This document shows, in pieces, positions 1 to 11,425 of a DNA stretch of 64,000 nucleotides. Origin of the DNA: Manis javanica (taxonomy: Eukaryota > Chordata > Mammalia > Pholidota > Manidae). Numbering within the stretch: the stretch's first letter is position 1; every line of letters starts with the position of its first letter. Below the pieces are notes generated by a model, which saw only the letters and a list, made by a program, of their open reading frames with translations, made no database searches and was not told the DNA's origin. The stretch lies in contig NC_133170.1 in NCBI RefSeq assembly GCF_040802235.1, positions 41,797,501 to 41,861,500 of the forward strand, in the 5' to 3' direction. A program made the translations under genes and the position numbers.

Positions 1-309
1 CTTGTACAATAAAATCAGGTATTTTTAAAATATAGAAAATACAACTAATGATACATTAAATATCAATGTATTACTATGGAGAACTAATTTATTTCAATAA
101 CCTGTTAACTTTGCTTTGGATCTTTTCCATTACTCATGAAAGAATGAAGACAGTACAGATTCTGCTGAATCTCGTTTACACATTACAATGTTGTTATCTT
201 CCTTAATCTCAAGGCAGCCACCATCATGGAAGCTATGTTTATTCTTGACATAGATGTGTTACATATAAATTAGACATTACATATTTATCCCATTATATAG
301 TGTTGGACA
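1..309. other. AT-rich stretch, nothing recognised
   Basis: This stretch is AT-rich single-copy-looking DNA with no open frame of note. It could be the degraded 3' end of the old antisense L1 that follows, but I see no diagnostic match. Confidence 0.4.
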
Positions 310-1310
310 TATATATAAATCTGCAGTTTGTATTTTTTTATTCCACATTATGTTTTTCAGAGATTCAGACATATAGTACATGTCATACATATTCATATTC
401 ATCAAGAATATCATTCTATTTTAACTGCCATATAGTACTTCATTATATACATAAACAACTTAATTAGTTTATACTTTAATGATGGACATTTTAAATTACT
501 TCCTTTTTAGTTTTAGAAACAGTGATGTAATGAACTTTTTGTTTTGCACAGTTACACTATATTGCTAAAACATATCTAGAAGTGGAATTTCTGGATTGCA
601 GGTAGTCATTGCTAGAATAATCTCCAAAGCAATCCAATAGATTTATACACCCACTGGTAGTTTGTGATAGTTTATACTTTTCCATGATCTGGACAACACC
701 TTACTTAACAAATATGTCAACAGATATGTAAAGTGGACACTTTATCTTAATGAGACTATCTTCACCTATTTTTATCAACCATTTAGATTTCTTCTCTTAT
801 AAATTTCCAGTTGATATTCATTGCTCATTTTACAACTGGATTTTTTGGCTTTCTCTTTTCGATTTAGTGTAGAATCTTTGTATGTTTTGTTTTATTAATT
901 GAAACATAGTTGATACATAATATCATATTGGTCTTTGCATGTTTTGAATACTAATCTTTTACTATCCATTTAAATCATGTGTTTTTGTATATATTTTGAA
1001 CACTAATCATTTCATAGATATTTAGATTGTGTGTTTATGTGTTTATTTAGATGATGTGTATTTAACGGTCCATTGCTTTTCTTTGTTTTGTATATGGTGA
1101 CTTTTACTGAACTGAATTAAAGATTTTAATATAGACAAATACATGAGTTTTTTCCTTTATGATTTATGTATTTTGCATTTTGCTTAAGAAATAGCCTTCT
1201 AATACAACATTCTAATTAAATCCTCCCATATTTTCTTCTAAATATTGACACCTTATTTTTCACACTCAAGTTTTTGCTTTGTCTAGAATTTATGGCTTAC
1301 TTCTTTGAAG
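310..1310 (-). mobile_element. Old L1M fragment, antisense
   Basis: The + strand reads like the reverse complement of an old L1. The landmarks appear in the expected order: a 'tagtacttcattatata' block, 'gatggacattt', 'tagaagtggaatttctgga' near 580, 'ctaatcttttac' near 950, and 'tttttcctttatgatt' near 1150. Near 890-940 there is an extra AT-rich insert between two 'tgcatgttttg/tgtatgttttg' phrases. No frame is open. The subfamily is not resolved by eye. Confidence 0.65.
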
Positions 1311-2025
1311 TTATGCACAGAACTATTTACCCTCAACTGACACTCCAGCAACTGGGCAGGTCAATCAGAATGGAGTCTGGTGTATATTAAAGGCTGCATT
1401 TGAAACCAGACTTCTCTTTCATCCTTAGCCCTTAGGGTGTAGACAGAACCAACTGAGATTTCTTTCAGGGTCTGCAGCCCTTCTGCACAGTGTGGTCAAG
1501 GGTAGGACCACCCTTGTACATTAGATAAATTTTATTGTCTGACTGTATCAGTGTCCTAGTCTCTTTTCTGGCTGGAGACATCTCCATCTGTCTGTAGATT
1601 TGAGAATGCAAATAGGTACAAAGCAGGAGATTTACAATCAGATAGCACCCATTGGTTCTCAAAACCCAGATACCAATGGAATTGATGACTGCTTTCTGCT
1701 AACACAGGCTGAACCCCCAGCCAGTCAAAATATTCTGTTATATAATTAATGAAGACCAAACATGTCATTTCTGTTGATGTTTTTTTCTGATGAAATTTCT
1801 CTATAACTATGGAAAAGATTTCACCTGTAATTCTTTTATAGGGCTATATTTGGTGATGAGTTCAATGTTCTATAAAAATATGTGCTTACCTACCCAGAGA
1901 AAAGGGAAAGGGAAAGGAGAAGGCACTGGGTTATTTGTTAATAGCTAGCATTTGAAGCATCAAATATACATTATCCTTGGATACAGTGTATATTACAGAG
2001 AGATCTTTAGCTGGTAGTAATAGCT
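1311..2025. other. Intergenic or intronic, nothing recognised
   Basis: I recognise no repeat and no exon here. The overlapping short open frames on the minus strand at 1465-1768 have no domain and look like chance. Confidence 0.4.
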
Positions 2026-2510
2026 CTCTTAGCTATTACTATGTAACAAACCTTTCAAAATTCAATGGCATAAGAAAGCAGCCATTCACCATTTTTCAGG
2101 ATGACTCCATTGATCTGGGTCAAGTCTGGCTGAGCTCAGCTGGGCATGCGTGTGAGTCTGGATTCGGAGGGTGGGATGGCTTAGTGCTTTGCAATCTAAG
2201 AAGACCTCAGTCAAGATGGCTTCACTCTGCTTCACAGGGCTTCTCATCCTCTTATAGGTAGGTGATTCCAGGCTCATTACATGGCAGAAGCCAAGGTCCA
2301 AAAGAAATAGTGAAAGCATGCACAGACTCTTCAGGTCTGTACTTGGAATTGCCACACCATCACTTCCTCCCCATTCTGTGGCCCAAAGCAAATCTCAAGG
2401 GCAGTCCAGATTCAAGAGATGGAGAAATCAACCTAATTCTGGATGAGATGAGTGCGATGGTACTATGTCAATGGTGCAGATACAAGGGGGAAGTCATTTA
2501 CTGGACTGTA
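2026..2510 (-). mobile_element. MLT1-like LTR relic, antisense
   Basis: It starts with 'ctattactatgtaacaaacc', a degenerate form of the antisense MLT1 terminus (a 'ctattgctgtgtaacaaa' phrase followed by 'tggcataa'). It goes on with a 'ggctgagctcagctgggca' block and 'caagatggcttcact', typical of antisense MLT1-type LTRs of the ERVL-MaLR class. It is heavily decayed and no retroviral coding sequence is attached. The exact subfamily is uncertain. Confidence 0.5.
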
Positions 2511-2689
2511 AGTGAAATTTATCTAGCAGAGCAATCGTAACAGATGCCCTGTGATGTCTCTTACTTCTCAGCTGCCTGGCCAGAGACTTTGGGTCATAGA
2601 CTCCAGCAGTCATTAGAATGAGAGTCCATTCATTGAGTGCATTTACATATACATGCATACATATGATGTGTTATGAAAGAAAAGTTCAG
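2511..2689. other. Short spacer, nothing recognised
   Basis: This is spacer between two repeats. It includes 'attcattgagtgcattta' near 2630, which may be the worn head of the repeat that follows. Confidence 0.35.
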
Positions 2690-3900
2690 AGGCTAACCAG
2701 GTATCTAAAAGAAGAACTTTACCTAGGCTGAGAGGTCACAGAATCCTTCACGAGGGCATTATGGGGCACTGAGCTCTGAGGGGTGAGTAGGAGAAAGGGC
2801 CTAGCATGTGCAAAGACCCTGAGGCAAGCAGGAACTTGGCTCTTTGGAGGAACTGAGAAGAGGCAGGTGCTGGTCAGATCATGGAAAAGGCAAGTTTTGT
2901 TGAAACAAGAGATAAAGGGGAATGCAGTAGAGGTGGTACTGTAAAATTAGACCTCCCCCTTATTTTCCAGGCTTTTGTATTTATGCCATGTTAGAGAGTA
3001 GTGTTCTTTCCTCAGAGAAATGAGAAAGTTTAAAGAGCTGTAAACAAGATAGTAAATAGATCAGATTTCCATTTTCATAAAATGTCTATGGCTCTAGGGT
3101 TAGCAAAGGGCAATATAGGGTGATCAATTAGAAAGATAGTGCAGTGAGATGGGGAGAAGCTTAGACTAGGGTTGTGGCAATATAGATGGAGAAGAGAAAG
3201 ACCCTAATGATATTTAGGGAAACAGAACTGATGGACAATGAGGAAGAGGCATGTTTATGGCCTCTGCAATTATCTAGGTGGCGATATCATTGGCTGAGAT
3301 CAGAAACATGGGAGGAGGTCCGCGATGAGGGGACAGGCTGATGAGCTGACCTTAGACATACTTAGTGTGAGTGCCTTTGAGGCATCCCAGTGAAGACTGG
3401 ACTATACCTGGGCTACAGACTAAGTTAGGGAGTCATGGGTATTATATAGAGAGTAACTGCAGCCATGGACATCAGTAGTTCCCCCAGGAAGAGGACTGAT
3501 AGGAAGAAGGCAAACAGCTCCAGTAACAAACCTTGAGAAACTCTGACATTTAAATTTGGTTATAAGAAGATTCGAAGACCCTAATGAGTAGTGTTCAGAT
3601 AGCCAGGGAGAAAATCAGGAGAACATGGTGTCAGAGGATCCAGGGGAAGCAAGCGCTTCCATAGACCTGCATTGTTGACTATTACTGAGGACTCAAGAAA
3701 AACGGGGAGGAAATAGCCCAACGCACTCAGTGACATGGAGGTCACTGTCAACTATTCCGAGCTGTGTAGGTGCTGAGCAGTGGGAAGTAGGCAGAGAGAA
3801 AATGAACAGACTGTCAATTGCCGTTCTGGAAGTTTGTTCAGAGGACCCAGCCTGAAAATTCACTAGAAGTCTTAAGGGAACCTCCAGGCCTACTTGGCCT
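2690..3900 (+). repeat. Long old mammalian repeat, family not named
   Basis: It carries the collinear phrases of a well-spread old mammalian repeat: 'gtgcaaagaccctgaggca' (about 2808), 'gaggaactgagaagaggcag' (about 2846), 'tcagatcatggaaa' (about 2874), 'ggcatcccagtgaagac' (about 3380), 'gagaaaatcaggagaacatg' (about 3607), 'ggtgtcagaggatccag' (about 3626) and 'gacatggaggtcactg' (about 3732). The same order recurs in the better copy at 58110-60900. I recall the phrases but cannot name the family with confidence. Confidence 0.5.
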
Positions 3901-5615
3901 ATCATCTGTCTCGAAAGCTTGTTAGGACAAGTTTTTCATAGGATTTTTAAACTTGGCATATTAATGTGTATGGGAAGAGAGGTAGGAGACTTTCAGCAAA
4001 AAGGTGAGGGAAAGAATTTTCATCTTTGTGGATCTTTTCTCTTCATAATACCCAGAATTTATGCCCTTTTCTGTCTGTACTAAATCTAAAGGTAAGTTTC
4101 CTAGTGAATTGTTGACCAATGTTTCTGTTAATTCTCCTTCTAAGGAATTCCTAACATCTAAGACTCCTCAGAATTTGAGTTGTCCCCCTGGTGAACTCTT
4201 TGAGATCTCAAAGTTACTACTCTAAACTCAGTCATCTGGGTCTCTATCACTCCCGCACAATACTTAAAGGAAGGTAAAGCCATTGTCCTGATAATACCAA
4301 CAGGCAATTCCTACATCTCAGTGTCTCTCCAAAGCTGTAATTTTATACCAGAGTGACTTGTTCCTACTTTGTCTTAGTTCAATTCTTTTCTCTACATGGA
4401 GATAAATTCTTATCAAGGCTATTGCCTTTCTCACTTCTGAGACTTTTCTCTCTATCTCTTAGTATGGCAATTTTCAAGGGTTCCACTTTAAATTTCACTT
4501 AGGTAGTATTATATTTCTTCATGTTTCCTGTGACTTAAAAATATGTCCCAAATGTTGTTAATTGTTTCCTTGGACAAATTGCCACTACTAAGAACAGTGC
4601 CAGTGAGTTGTGATAAGTGATCTCTATTTATTAGGTGGATTTTAGAAATGCTTTAATAAATGGCTTGAGACTGCTTAGCCAAGAAAAACCACTAATGTGG
4701 AAGCTTGTTTTTACTTAAATCTCTTGCTAAAACGTGAGGGCTTTCATTTTTTCTTCTAGACTTTCTCCCTTGCCCAGGTGACCTCATTGTCAGTCACATG
4801 TCACTAAACTGGAGAAATGAAATCTGTACCTTGGTGGCAATACTAGCTCCTGCACACTGACAGACAGCTTCTTTGTCCCGTGGCTGTCCCTTGGCAGTGG
4901 GGAAGCCCTGTTAAGCCATCAAAACCCATAATGAGCATGTGGGTAGGCTGAAGAGGAAAAAATAAAACAGCTATTTTTTGAGACAAGATTTCCCTCCCAT
5001 TACCTTACCCTTTTTCATTCATGGGAAATGATACGCCTCATCAGAGAGAACACTCTGACTGTAAGAGAAGGAAACTGAACATGATGTGTCACTGGTTGGT
5101 TAGGGCTCTCTGCTTGCGAGTGCGTGTCTCTTGAAGGCTCCTGAGGTGCATGCTTCTGTATGTTGCTGGAATCATAATCATTGACAATGAGGCATCTCTT
5201 TTATTTGTGTTTGGCTGTACTTTTCTGGAGGATAGATTGGCTTCCAATAGTCACTGAAGTTAAGCAGAAACTCAAAGGAGAGAAGGGAGAACAGTAATCT
5301 GTGCTCAAAGGCTGCGTGGGGGAGCAGAGAGCCTGATCGTGGCACCCCTCCGTGATCTGATGGGGCCTGCACTCCACTCGCCCTCCTCCAGCCCCCCAGC
5401 CCTGGGCTCCTTACTTTCTCGGGCCTTGGTTTCCCCACCTTGGAAAGGGGCTCCTGGTGACACTTACCTCGTAGACTAGTGGGAAGGAGTCAGGGGGTGA
5501 TATGTGAATGGCAGCCGCTGCTTAGTCAGCATGACTAGAGTGCTTTATTAAATAATACACGGGCTCTGTCTGTCACTGAGAATGTCCTACTAGCTAATGG
5601 TTTAGTGGCAAATTT
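3901..5615. other. Repeat-poor stretch, no gene recognised
   Basis: About 1.7 kb without a repeat I can name. A slightly GC-richer patch lies at 5280-5460. An 86-codon minus-strand frame at 5178-5438 has no recognisable domain and is probably chance. Confidence 0.4.
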
Positions 5616-5812
5616 CTTTGGCCAGGCACTATGCTTTATGTGCTTTAATTTTTTTTCATCTGACCTTTGCAGCAATTCCTAAGAAATGTACTGTATAAGA
5701 TATCCTCAGTGATGGATGGGAAACTCAAGGTGTAGAGATGGTAACTGGGTTACTAGGTGTAGGTAAGTACACTGCAAAGTGGCAGGACCCCCAGCCCTGT
5801 GCTCCTAAACTT
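5616..5812 (+). repeat. MIR SINE relic, sense
   Basis: The core order of MIR can be followed: 'ggccaggcactatgc', then 'tttatgtgctttaatt', 'gggaaactcaagg' and 'actgcaaagtggcaggaccccc'. It is strongly diverged, as expected for this ancient tRNA-derived SINE. Confidence 0.7.
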
Positions 5813-5883
5813 GAAATAGGAAAACTCACTTTTGTGGACCCTATTTCTCAAGCCAAGGAGACTTATTCTAAGGGATAGGCCTT

Positions 5884-6072
5884 ATTTGGTGGAGGAACAT
5901 AGACTTGGATTCAAGTCCTGGTTCCACTGCCTGCCGACTCTGTGACCTTGGGAAGGTCACTTATCACTGAAACTCAGTTTCCCACACTTGAATGATGACC
6001 ATAGATTTTGCTTCCCAGGGTGGCTCTGATGATTGGCTGAGGTGCGTTTTGATAATTTTTCACAATTAGTAT
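5884..6072 (-). repeat. MIR SINE relic, antisense
   Basis: This is the antisense MIR pattern: 'gacttggattcaagtcctgg', 'tgtgaccttgggaaggtcac', 'cactgaaactcagtttccc' and then a decayed tail. It lies about 70 bp from an oppositely oriented MIR, so the pair forms a loose inverted repeat. Confidence 0.8.
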
Positions 6073-6555
6073 CTCACAAATAATGCATGTTAATAATATT
6101 TCATGAATGTTTCATTCTGTTCAGTGAAACTCAGGCAGGGTTGAGGTGAGGGTTGTCTGAATGGAAAATGTCCTTCAAGATGGTCTTGCACTGTGTTAAA
6201 TCAACTATGTCACTGTCACAAGAGAGCCAGTGCTTCTAATCTAGCCTGCTTCTCCTGCATCCTACACGTTCAAGTTTAGAGCCTGAAATAAGAAATTATT
6301 TGCCTTTAGTGTTTTCAAGCAATAGGCCACCACAACTAACAAGAGGGTTTACTGTATTTGCCAATAGTGATAGACTAAATCTGGGGGGAAAAAAAGGATG
6401 TGGGGGAATTTATTGACCAAGAAAAAACAAGCCAAAAGCCTTGGCTAATTTGTGTAATCAGCTTTATCAATTTGCATAAATTGTGCATCAGGCTATATTC
6501 CTCTTGGGCATAATAAGCCCAAATTTAGTTTTTCTAATTTTAAAGTCATCAGTCA
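6073..6555. other. Spacer, nothing recognised
   Basis: AT-rich spacer between the MIR pair and the pyrimidine tract. No exon or repeat was recognised. Confidence 0.4.
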
Positions 6556-6903
6556 CTTTTTTTTTCTTCTTCTTCTTCTTCTTCTTCTTCTTCTTCTTCT
6601 TCTTCTTCTTCTTCTTCTTCTTCTTCTTCTTCTTCTTCTTCTTCTTCTTTCTTCTCCTTCTCCTTCTCCTTCTCCTCTTCCTCTTCCTCTCCTTCTCCTC
6701 TCCTCTTCCTCTTCTCCTCTCCTTCTCTTCTCCTTCTCCTTCTCCTTCTCCTTCTCCTTCTCCTTCTCTTCTCCTCCTCCTCCTCCTCCTCCTTCTCCTT
6801 CTCCTTCTCCTTCTCCTTCTCCTCCTCCTCCTCCTCCTCCTCCTCCTCCTCCTTCTCCTTCTCCTTCTCCTTCTCCTTCTTTCTTCTTCTTCTTTTCCTT
6901 TCT
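6556..6903 (+). repeat. 348-bp pure pyrimidine tract, (CTT)n/(CTC)n/(CCTTCT)n
   Basis: Every base on the + strand from 6556 to 6903 is C or T. It opens with a T run, then about 30 uninterrupted CTT units to about 6650, then interleaved CTC, CCT and CCTTCT blocks, and closes with a CTT block. The complementary strand is therefore pure purine. Long mirror-like polypyrimidine tracts can form intramolecular triplexes (H-DNA) and are prone to length change. The poly-Phe/Leu, poly-Arg and poly-Lys/Glu open frames across it are artefacts of the repeat. Confidence 0.98.
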
Positions 6904-8935
6904 GGTCTTCCTGTGGATCACACCTCCATGCATCTGTCAGGTGGTCCATGTGTCCTTAATTCTCAGGACCCTGTCAATGCCTTGCTGTAGCATCTGATGC
7001 CAATTTTCCAAATTTGGTCCAGCCTCAATCCTTGAGGCATCCTTGGCACTATTGCATGTCTTTTTGTCTATATTGCATCTACCCCTTTTATGGTTATATC
7101 CTCCTACAGATTAAAACCTTCCAAATATTTTGAAATGAACCACTTGCATCTGCTGTGGTCCTCTAACCACATCGTTACACCCTTTCAAATGACTGCCAAA
7201 TTCTACATTTTTCCCTAGATTCCACCCCTTGCTTCCTCTCATTACTTCTCTCTTAACACTCCTATTTTCTGCTTAAGGTCTCTAAATAGTCCTAAAGGGT
7301 CTTAGAAAGTCTTGACTCTACTTTGAGGTCATAAAATGAAGTGACATGATAGTAGGGCAGTAACAAAGCTCGCACCCACCCCCTCTTCTCCTAGCCTCCT
7401 GCTACTCCTCAGCTCAGCCTCTCTCCACACTCTGCTGAGCCACTGCAGGCTGTCCTTACTCGTCTCCTGTCTTCAGTCTCAACAGGTGTCAACTCATCTT
7501 CCGCCTTGCCACAAGAAGCTGAGCTTGGATTTGATTACAGTCTATCTAATCATATAACTCATTCACCAACTTTAGTAATTAGAGAACTAAAGAACCTCCT
7601 TGAAACTAGCAAGTGTTCAAGAATACACCTGAGAAAATACTATTTTATATAGCATATACATAACATACATAAGGTTATATGGATGGGTATGCAAATATGA
7701 ACAGCTTTGGGAAGGATTTCAACTTAAGGATATGGCTTTAGACACACATTCCCTAATTTTTGGAGAATGAGGTCATGCAGGCCTGGGCCGCAACCATCAA
7801 ACACTGGACTCGAGGACAACTGGTATAACCCAGACAGCACTTCTTATGATTTTATGCTGTCTAGAGGGCTGAATTGCTGACATCAAATCTTTATCTCACA
7901 GATGCAAATGTAAACCTAATGTCCTTTTTAAAATGGTAGCTAGTTATGGCAGCAGAGATGTTTGAGCCTGAGGCTTTACAAATACTTTTATAATATCACT
8001 GGCCTGAAGATTGACCCTGCCTCTATTTCATAACAGCAATGTTTGCAAATCTGGGCATTTGTGATTCTTTCCCATTTCTTGCAATGTCATTGGAACTCAA
8101 GCATCTGCTTTCAGAGAATAAACTTTGTTTTATGTCCTCCACTGCAGGATGACCGAGGAAAGGAACACCGAACTTCTTACATGCCCTTGGCCTCAGTCAC
8201 AGCCAACCTGCTCATATTTCCTCTGGGCTCTGGCTCCATCAGCCAATCATTTTCATGGCTGGTTTAAAGAGTATGTGCCTAATTTAGAGCTGCTGACACA
8301 GGCCAGGGAACAGGCCACCTGGCAAATGCCTTGGGCTTTGACTGATTCCACTAACTTGAAGCCTAGGCCAAGTTCCCCTCAAGTTGTACTGAGATTTGTA
8401 AACCTTTTGGCAATGCTGGGCTAGGACTGGCCCAGGTAATCAGTGTTTCATGGTCCTCAGTGAGGTGTGAAATTTTAATCAAAGGACTTTTATTTTTGAA
8501 AAAATATAATGTACCACCAGAAATGTCACATAGAATTAAACTTTGGATGCACTGAGGTTCAAGATGATTCAGATACATTCTTATAGGATGGAAAATCCTG
8601 TCTTTGTTGGTGGAGATGGGGTGTTAAACATAAATATAATCAGGGTAGTTCTGGATCCCCTTTGTTTTATGGGGAAATATTACAATAAATTTTAGTCTAT
8701 CCGCACTTTACAGCTGCATAATTCTTTTCCATTTTAATTACAAGATGGCACAGAAAATACATATGCTTCAGCCCAAACTACACTCTGGTATCCAGTAGAT
8801 AGTGCGGAAATGCTTTGCTGTTATAGCCAATATGGACTCCAGGTGGGCTCCAGACTCCCAGCAAATAAACGCTGGACACAGAAGACACTGGGGCATGAAG
8901 CTAACACGAGAGCGGACTCTTGGGTGGTGGGTAGT
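6904..8935. other. About 2 kb with no recognised gene
   Basis: Mostly single-copy-looking sequence. A weak resemblance to old repeat sequence at 7020-7500 is not strong enough to call. Overlapping frames at 8043-8424 (74 and 99 codons) have no domain. AT-rich DNA near 8580-8790 may be a worn LINE fragment. Confidence 0.35.
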
Positions 8936-9165
8936 ACTGGATACAGAACAGAGTGTGGCTTCCCGCAGACTGCTTGTTTCAGGTCCTGGCTGTGCCCTTC
9001 CCAGCCATGTGACATCGGGAAGGTTGTTTATCCTCTGTGGGCCTCATCTATGAAATGGGGTTCATAGCAGCACCCACCTCAAAGAGATGTTGTGATCATT
9101 AAATGAATCACTGACAATGAAGCCTTTAACACGGTAAGCCTTCAGTAAACATGACTATGTGGGAT
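8936..9165 (-). repeat. MIR SINE relic, antisense
   Basis: The antisense MIR order is seen: 'caggtcctggctgtgccctt', 'gccatgtgacatcgggaagg', 'tcatctatgaaatgggg', 'gttgtgatcattaaatga', and a tail near 'ttcagtaaacatgac'. Confidence 0.8.
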
Positions 9166-9239
9166 CCCCAGCACAGGGAGTCAGAACACATGTGTGCACC
9201 TGTGTGTGTACAAGAAAGAGGTTGTATAACTCAAGGGCA

Positions 9240-9870
9240 TAAGGCGCCATGGGGCTGCGATAGAAAGAGAAAACCCGTGGGACAGAGCCTCCCAACCCCT
9301 CCTCCCTTAAACCTGGACAAAGTGTCATCGGGCCAGGGCAGCATTGCAGGCTGCCCGTCACAAAGGCCCTTGGCGTCAGCGACAGCTGCTGTCCAGCGTC
9401 ACAGGCAGGGCTTGCTGCGGTCCCAGCAGGTTGCTAGCTGGGCTCAAGAGAGGCACCAAGTGTGACTCAACATGGCAAGTCGGGGGGAGGGGGGCAGGTG
9501 TGTGTGACTGAGTAAGGCTTTGGCTTTCTCTTCTTCTGCAAAGAGAGTGGTCAGGACAGGGACCCCCAGGCTGGGTAAATATTCCTGGCTATCTCAGGGC
9601 GCTCCAAGGTGGGGTAGCCCAGGTGTAGAAGAAACACTCTCACTGAGGCACAGCGAGACTCCAAAGCCTTGTAACGTGAGGGTGAAACACGCACGACCTC
9701 TACACTCCAAGCTGGCAAGGCGGGAGTTATTGCCCCCATCCATGTCTTCCTCCCGGAGGTCTGGGCCTCGAGGGCTGAGTTGCCCGTGAGTGGGCCGCTC
9801 CCCCCTCCCCCGGCCGCTGCAGGCAGGCTGTTTGTAGACACCCACCTGCTTGGTACCTGGCTCCTCACGA
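9240..9870. promoter_or_regulatory. CpG-richer single-copy segment, possible regulatory element
   Basis: I count about 24 CpG dinucleotides in roughly 630 bp and a clearly higher GC content than the flanks, with no repeat recognised. It contains a consensus AP-1 site TGACTCA at 9463-9469 and runs of G at 9482-9494. It falls short of a strong CpG island. Several overlapping open frames on both strands (83-105 codons) come from the GC content and show no domain. Regulatory function is inference. Confidence 0.35.
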
Positions 9871-10854
9871 CCTACGTGTGTTTTCTTTTGTCAAATTTCT
9901 TCTGTATCATTGACATGAATGCCTCCACAAGGAAAGAAGATAAATAAAAGGAAACAGGCCTTATTTCTGCTCATGTGTGTTATCTGAAATTTGCTTCATG
10001 GGTAAGACAGTGAGAATTCACTTCGGATTTGAGGTTGTGGTTTACTGCGTTTCTTTCTATCGATCTTCTGTCAGCACAAACAAATAACTTGACTCCAACA
10101 ATTACATTTTTAAGTAATAAGAAGGTTTTTAAAAGCCCTTAATTCTTTAAAACAAAAAAACGAGTCACACTGTATTTTTCCAGGAGCAAAAATGAAGTAG
10201 CGATTGACTCTAAGTGTTTTTCCTGCACGTAGAAAATGAAACATAACTTTTTTTACGAGTTTTCTTTTTTAATGAAAATTATACCATGGGTTGAATATAT
10301 GGAAAGGTGGGGAAGACTGAAATATACCAGTTAAAGGTGACCCTCAGTGGGACTGGGAAGGGGTTAAACTTCCTCCAGAAGGAGTTGAGTTGACCTCTGC
10401 ACAGTGATCTGACTGTTCCTTGTTGAGGAATGTTTGAGCTCCATAAAGTAACACATAGAGGATGGGAAGAGAACTTTGACTTAATTTTCTATCTAAATCA
10501 GTAAACAACCAGAAAAACTCTGCAAAGGGAAGGGAACACATGGGGACATGATTTTTTAAAAAAAAATCATTGTCCACTAAAGCCTTTTGTAGTGGACATA
10601 TGGAACCCAAACCTAGGTATACGTAGAATTCCTGATGTTAATTAATTTACGTATGTATTGAGTTTCAGATGATAATTAATTTAATAATTTCACAAATATT
10701 TGAATTCCAATAGCACAGATCTCTGCATTTCTGTGTTCTTTCCTGTGCCTACCCAAAATACCAGGAAGTAATTTTCTCATTGATTTTTTTTTGTTTGATG
10801 TCATTTATTTTTAACCTACTTAGATTGTCAATATTACTAATACTCTTGAATTTT
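9871..10854. other. AT-rich stretch, nothing recognised
   Basis: AT-rich DNA without a recognised repeat or exon. The 88-codon minus-strand frame at 10344-10610 has no recognisable domain. Confidence 0.4.
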
Positions 10855-11010
10855 AAATTCAGTCAATAAACATTCATATTAGAAACCCTGGAACTGTCAT
10901 GGTTAAAGATATAGAAGGGCAGTCTGTGTTTGCCTCTGAATGTTAAGAATTTTACAATCTTACTGGGAAAACTAAAATTACATGAAATAACTGCAGCATG
11001 ACGATGTCAA
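10855..11010 (+). repeat. Possible head fragment of the long old mammalian repeat
   Basis: The phrases 'cagtcaataaacattcat' and 'gaattttacaatcttactgg' match, loosely, the head of the same unnamed repeat seen at 58110-60900. It is heavily diverged and the call is weak. Confidence 0.35.
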
Positions 11011-11318
11011 CTGTATGTGTAGTGGGATTTCCCAGGGGAGAGAGAGAGCTCAGTTTGGGTTCTCAAAGATGGGGCTCTGGGTGGGGTGGGGCCGGGCCCT
11101 GCACAACCTGTGAAAGATAAAAGCTAAACTAAGAGGAGAGAGAGAAAGATTCCAGCCTGACATGACCTGAGGTGTGTATCACTGCCAATGGTTTGACTTC
11201 TCTGCCTTGTTAGGATGGGCTTCCCTGTATGAATGTGGGGCCCAGCTGAGCCACACTCCTCAAAGACACCCTATTTGAGATTTAACCCTGTGATTTTAGA
11301 CACCAGCCATGGATGGAA
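11011..11318. other. Spacer, nothing recognised
   Basis: Includes short purine-rich stretches near 11040 and 11134. No gene was seen. Confidence 0.4.
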
Positions 11319-11425
11319 TCATGAAGCTCAGAGTTGCTTGAGGGCGAAGGCCATGTTATTCTCATTTTTCTGACCCCAGTGCCGGGCACATGGAGGTTTT
11401 CAATGAGGGTTGATGGAATGAAGGG
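11319..11425 (+). repeat. L2 LINE 3' end relic
   Basis: This is the L2 3'-terminal pattern: 'cttgagggcgaaggccatg', 'ctgaccccagtgccgggcac', then 'gttgatggaatgaa', a decayed form of the TTGAATGAATGAA terminus. Confidence 0.7.

Noticed and set aside
3270-3285. CTCF-like core CTAGGTGGCG
   Set aside because: Only the core fits and the first three motif positions do not. It lies in an old repeat.
6483-6959. Open frames of 126-158 codons on both strands across the pyrimidine tract
   Set aside because: They encode poly-Phe/Leu/Ser, poly-Arg/Lys or poly-Glu/Gly purely because of the microsatellite.
9482-9500. G-quadruplex candidate at the G runs
   Set aside because: Only two long G runs are close enough; four separated tracts are not present.
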